Assembly: GCA_903825035.1 (NCBI GenBank)
Contig: CAIJYV010000027.1
Location: 18,536-82,535, forward strand
From: an uncultured Actinomycetes bacterium
GTDB taxonomy: Bacteria; Actinomycetota; Acidimicrobiia; Acidimicrobiales; RAAP-2
Reading direction: 5' to 3'
Length of the DNA stretch: 64,000 nucleotides
The notes below the pieces were generated by a model that had not been told where the DNA came from, did no database searches, and worked only from the letters and a program-made list of their open reading frames with translations. This document shows, one piece after another, positions 62,949-64,000 of the stretch. The translations under genes and the position numbers were made by a program. Position 1 is the first letter of the stretch, and each line of letters starts with the position of its first letter.

Positions 62949-64000
62949 CCGACCGCGTCCACATCATTGGCATCGGGGGAGCTGGCATGAGCGGCCTGGC
63001 GAGAGTCCTCGCGGGTCAGGGATATCGAGTGAGTGGTTGCGACACCAATTTTTCACCAGTGTTGCAGTCGCTCGACGACGAGGGGATTGCAGTCTTCGCT
63101 GAGCACGACGCAAGGCATGTTGAAGATACTGACCTTCTACTTTGGTCGCCCGCGGTTGCCAGTGATAATCCCGAACGGGTCCGAGCAGCTGAGTTGGGAG
63201 TCGCAACATTAGATCGAGCATCAATGCTCGCCAAGCTTGGCAACGAGAACAACCTCATCGGTGTGACGGGAACGCATGGTAAGACCACCGCAACGTCAAT
63301 GCTCGCTTGGATTATGGAGGAGTCGGGACGAAATGTCGGCCGTCTACTCGGAGCCGATATTCGCGGACTCGGCTCAAACGGCCACTTCGGTCCAGAGGGA
63401 TTAGTTGTTGAAGTAGATGAAAGCTATGGCACCTTCGCTCAAGTAAGCCCCTCATCTCTTGCCCTGTTAAATATTGAAGCGGATCATCTTGATTACTACG
63501 GGAATCTCCAAGCGCTCGAGACCGCCTTTCAGGAATTGACTCAACGAACAGCAGGTCCGGTCGTGTACTACCGCTCCGATCCTGGAGCACGTCGCGTTGG
63601 CGACGCACTGGACGGCGCCATTGGAGTCGGTTCAGGTGGAGATTGGCTCATTGAGGAGATCGAACTCGATCGCCGAGGTGCGAGGTTCACTCTCACCGCT
63701 AAGGAAAAGGCCCTGCCCATTTCATTGCAAGTCACCGGTCGACACAACGTGGCAAATGCGGCCGTGGTCGCTGTACTCGCGCATGAAATTGGCGTCGACG
63801 ATGAGTCAATTGTGCGCGGTCTTTCGAAATTCCAGGGTGCACCGCGCCGCTTTGAATTTCGCGGGAGTCACAACGAAGTTGACATTTATGAGGATTACGC
63901 TCACCTGCCGGGAGAAATAACAGCCACGTTGGATGCCGCCCGAGATGCGGGTTACGAACGGATCGGCGTTGTCTTTCAGCCTCACCGAGTCACTCGCACA
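62945..64000 (+). CDS. murC: UDP-MurNAc-L-alanine ligase MurC, cut by window edge
   Basis: The visible 352 residues start with the NAD-like fold HIIGIGGAGMSGLARVL, then a canonical P-loop GVTGTHGKTTATSML, VVEVDESYGTF, NIEADHLDYYGN and GRHNVANAAV, and end in the third domain (YEDYAHLPGEITATL). It adds L-Ala to UDP-MurNAc. ATG 62945 overlaps the murG stop. The 3' end is outside the window. Confidence 0.95.
   Translation, partial: MTDRVHIIGIGGAGMSGLARVLAGQGYRVSGCDTNFSPVLQSLDDEGIAVFAEHDARHVEDTDLLLWSPAVASDNPERVRAAELGVATLDRASMLAKLGNENNLIGVTGTHGKTTATSMLAWIMEESGRNVGRLLGADIRGLGSNGHFGPEGLVVEVDESYGTFAQVSPSSLALLNIEADHLDYYGNLQALETAFQELTQRTAGPVVYYRSDPGARRVGDALDGAIGVGSGGDWLIEEIELDRRGARFTLTAKEKALPISLQVTGRHNVANAAVVAVLAHEIGVDDESIVRGLSKFQGAPRRFEFRGSHNEVDIYEDYAHLPGEITATLDAARDAGYERIGVVFQPHRVTRT

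Overview
The window reads as chromosomal DNA of an actinobacterium of moderate G+C (slightly above half by eye), most plausibly from the Acidimicrobiia or a similarly early-branching class. The phylum call rests on gene families and gene orders typical of Actinobacteria: DUF3039 and DUF3040 proteins, a Mec-CysO-CysM cysteine operon, a DEAD-box/cold-shock fusion, and an amino-acid permease joined to an OB-fold domain. The class call is inference. Nearly all of the window is tightly packed single-copy core metabolism, with many start/stop overlaps (ATGA, GTGA, TAATG, TGATG, TAGTG). I see no CRISPR array, prophage, plasmid backbone or intact insertion sequence.

Positions 1-6883 (minus strand) form a compact run: a heterodimeric ABC exporter with one dead ATP site, a TM0106-type RecB-like nuclease, and a CydD/CydC-like ABC pair that runs off the left edge. 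RNase P RNA (6897-7269) separates it from xseAB and a ferredoxin-reductase-like flavoprotein. Positions 10.0-11.4 kb look foreign: AT-richer, with a broken GH25-like gene and a secreted DUF4232 protein. Then come glycerol kinase with an XRE regulator, an acyl-CoA dehydrogenase, small regulators, a TrmA/RlmD-type RNA methyltransferase, pirin, DoxX, ArsC, two large permeases, YaaA and Kup, with a decayed YaaA tail behind kup.

Positions 27-39.5 kb hold RNA and protein quality control and nucleotide hygiene: tmRNA with smpB, mec-cysO-cysM, rph-rdgB, a Lon-N protein, an FKBP, a DEAD-box helicase fused to a cold-shock domain, tRNA-Leu, clpP coupled to a two-gene polysaccharide exporter, a HAD phosphatase, a 1-Cys peroxiredoxin, orn, dut and tRNA-Gly. 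Positions 39.5-52.3 kb carry transport and stress genes: a lectin-bearing polysaccharide deacetylase, LysE, a polar amino-acid ABC importer, an esterase, a class III CoA transferase, a Fur-coupled ABC exporter, msrA, nhaA and an MFS exporter.

From 52.4 kb to the right edge lies the division and cell wall (dcw) region: DUF3040, a small protein, HNH nuclease, a lipoate-ligase-like protein, then mraZ-rsmH-ftsL-ftsI-murE-mraY-ftsW-murG-murC. MurE carries the DNPR motif of meso-diaminopimelate-adding enzymes, so a DAP-type wall is expected. murF and murD are absent from their usual places. The mraZ leader carries seven TGG elements at an exact 10-base spacing. No wholly new system stands out. The best leads are the permease/OB fusion, the phased MraZ operator, the gapped dcw cluster with an altered MurE P-loop, and the CysO C-terminal extension.
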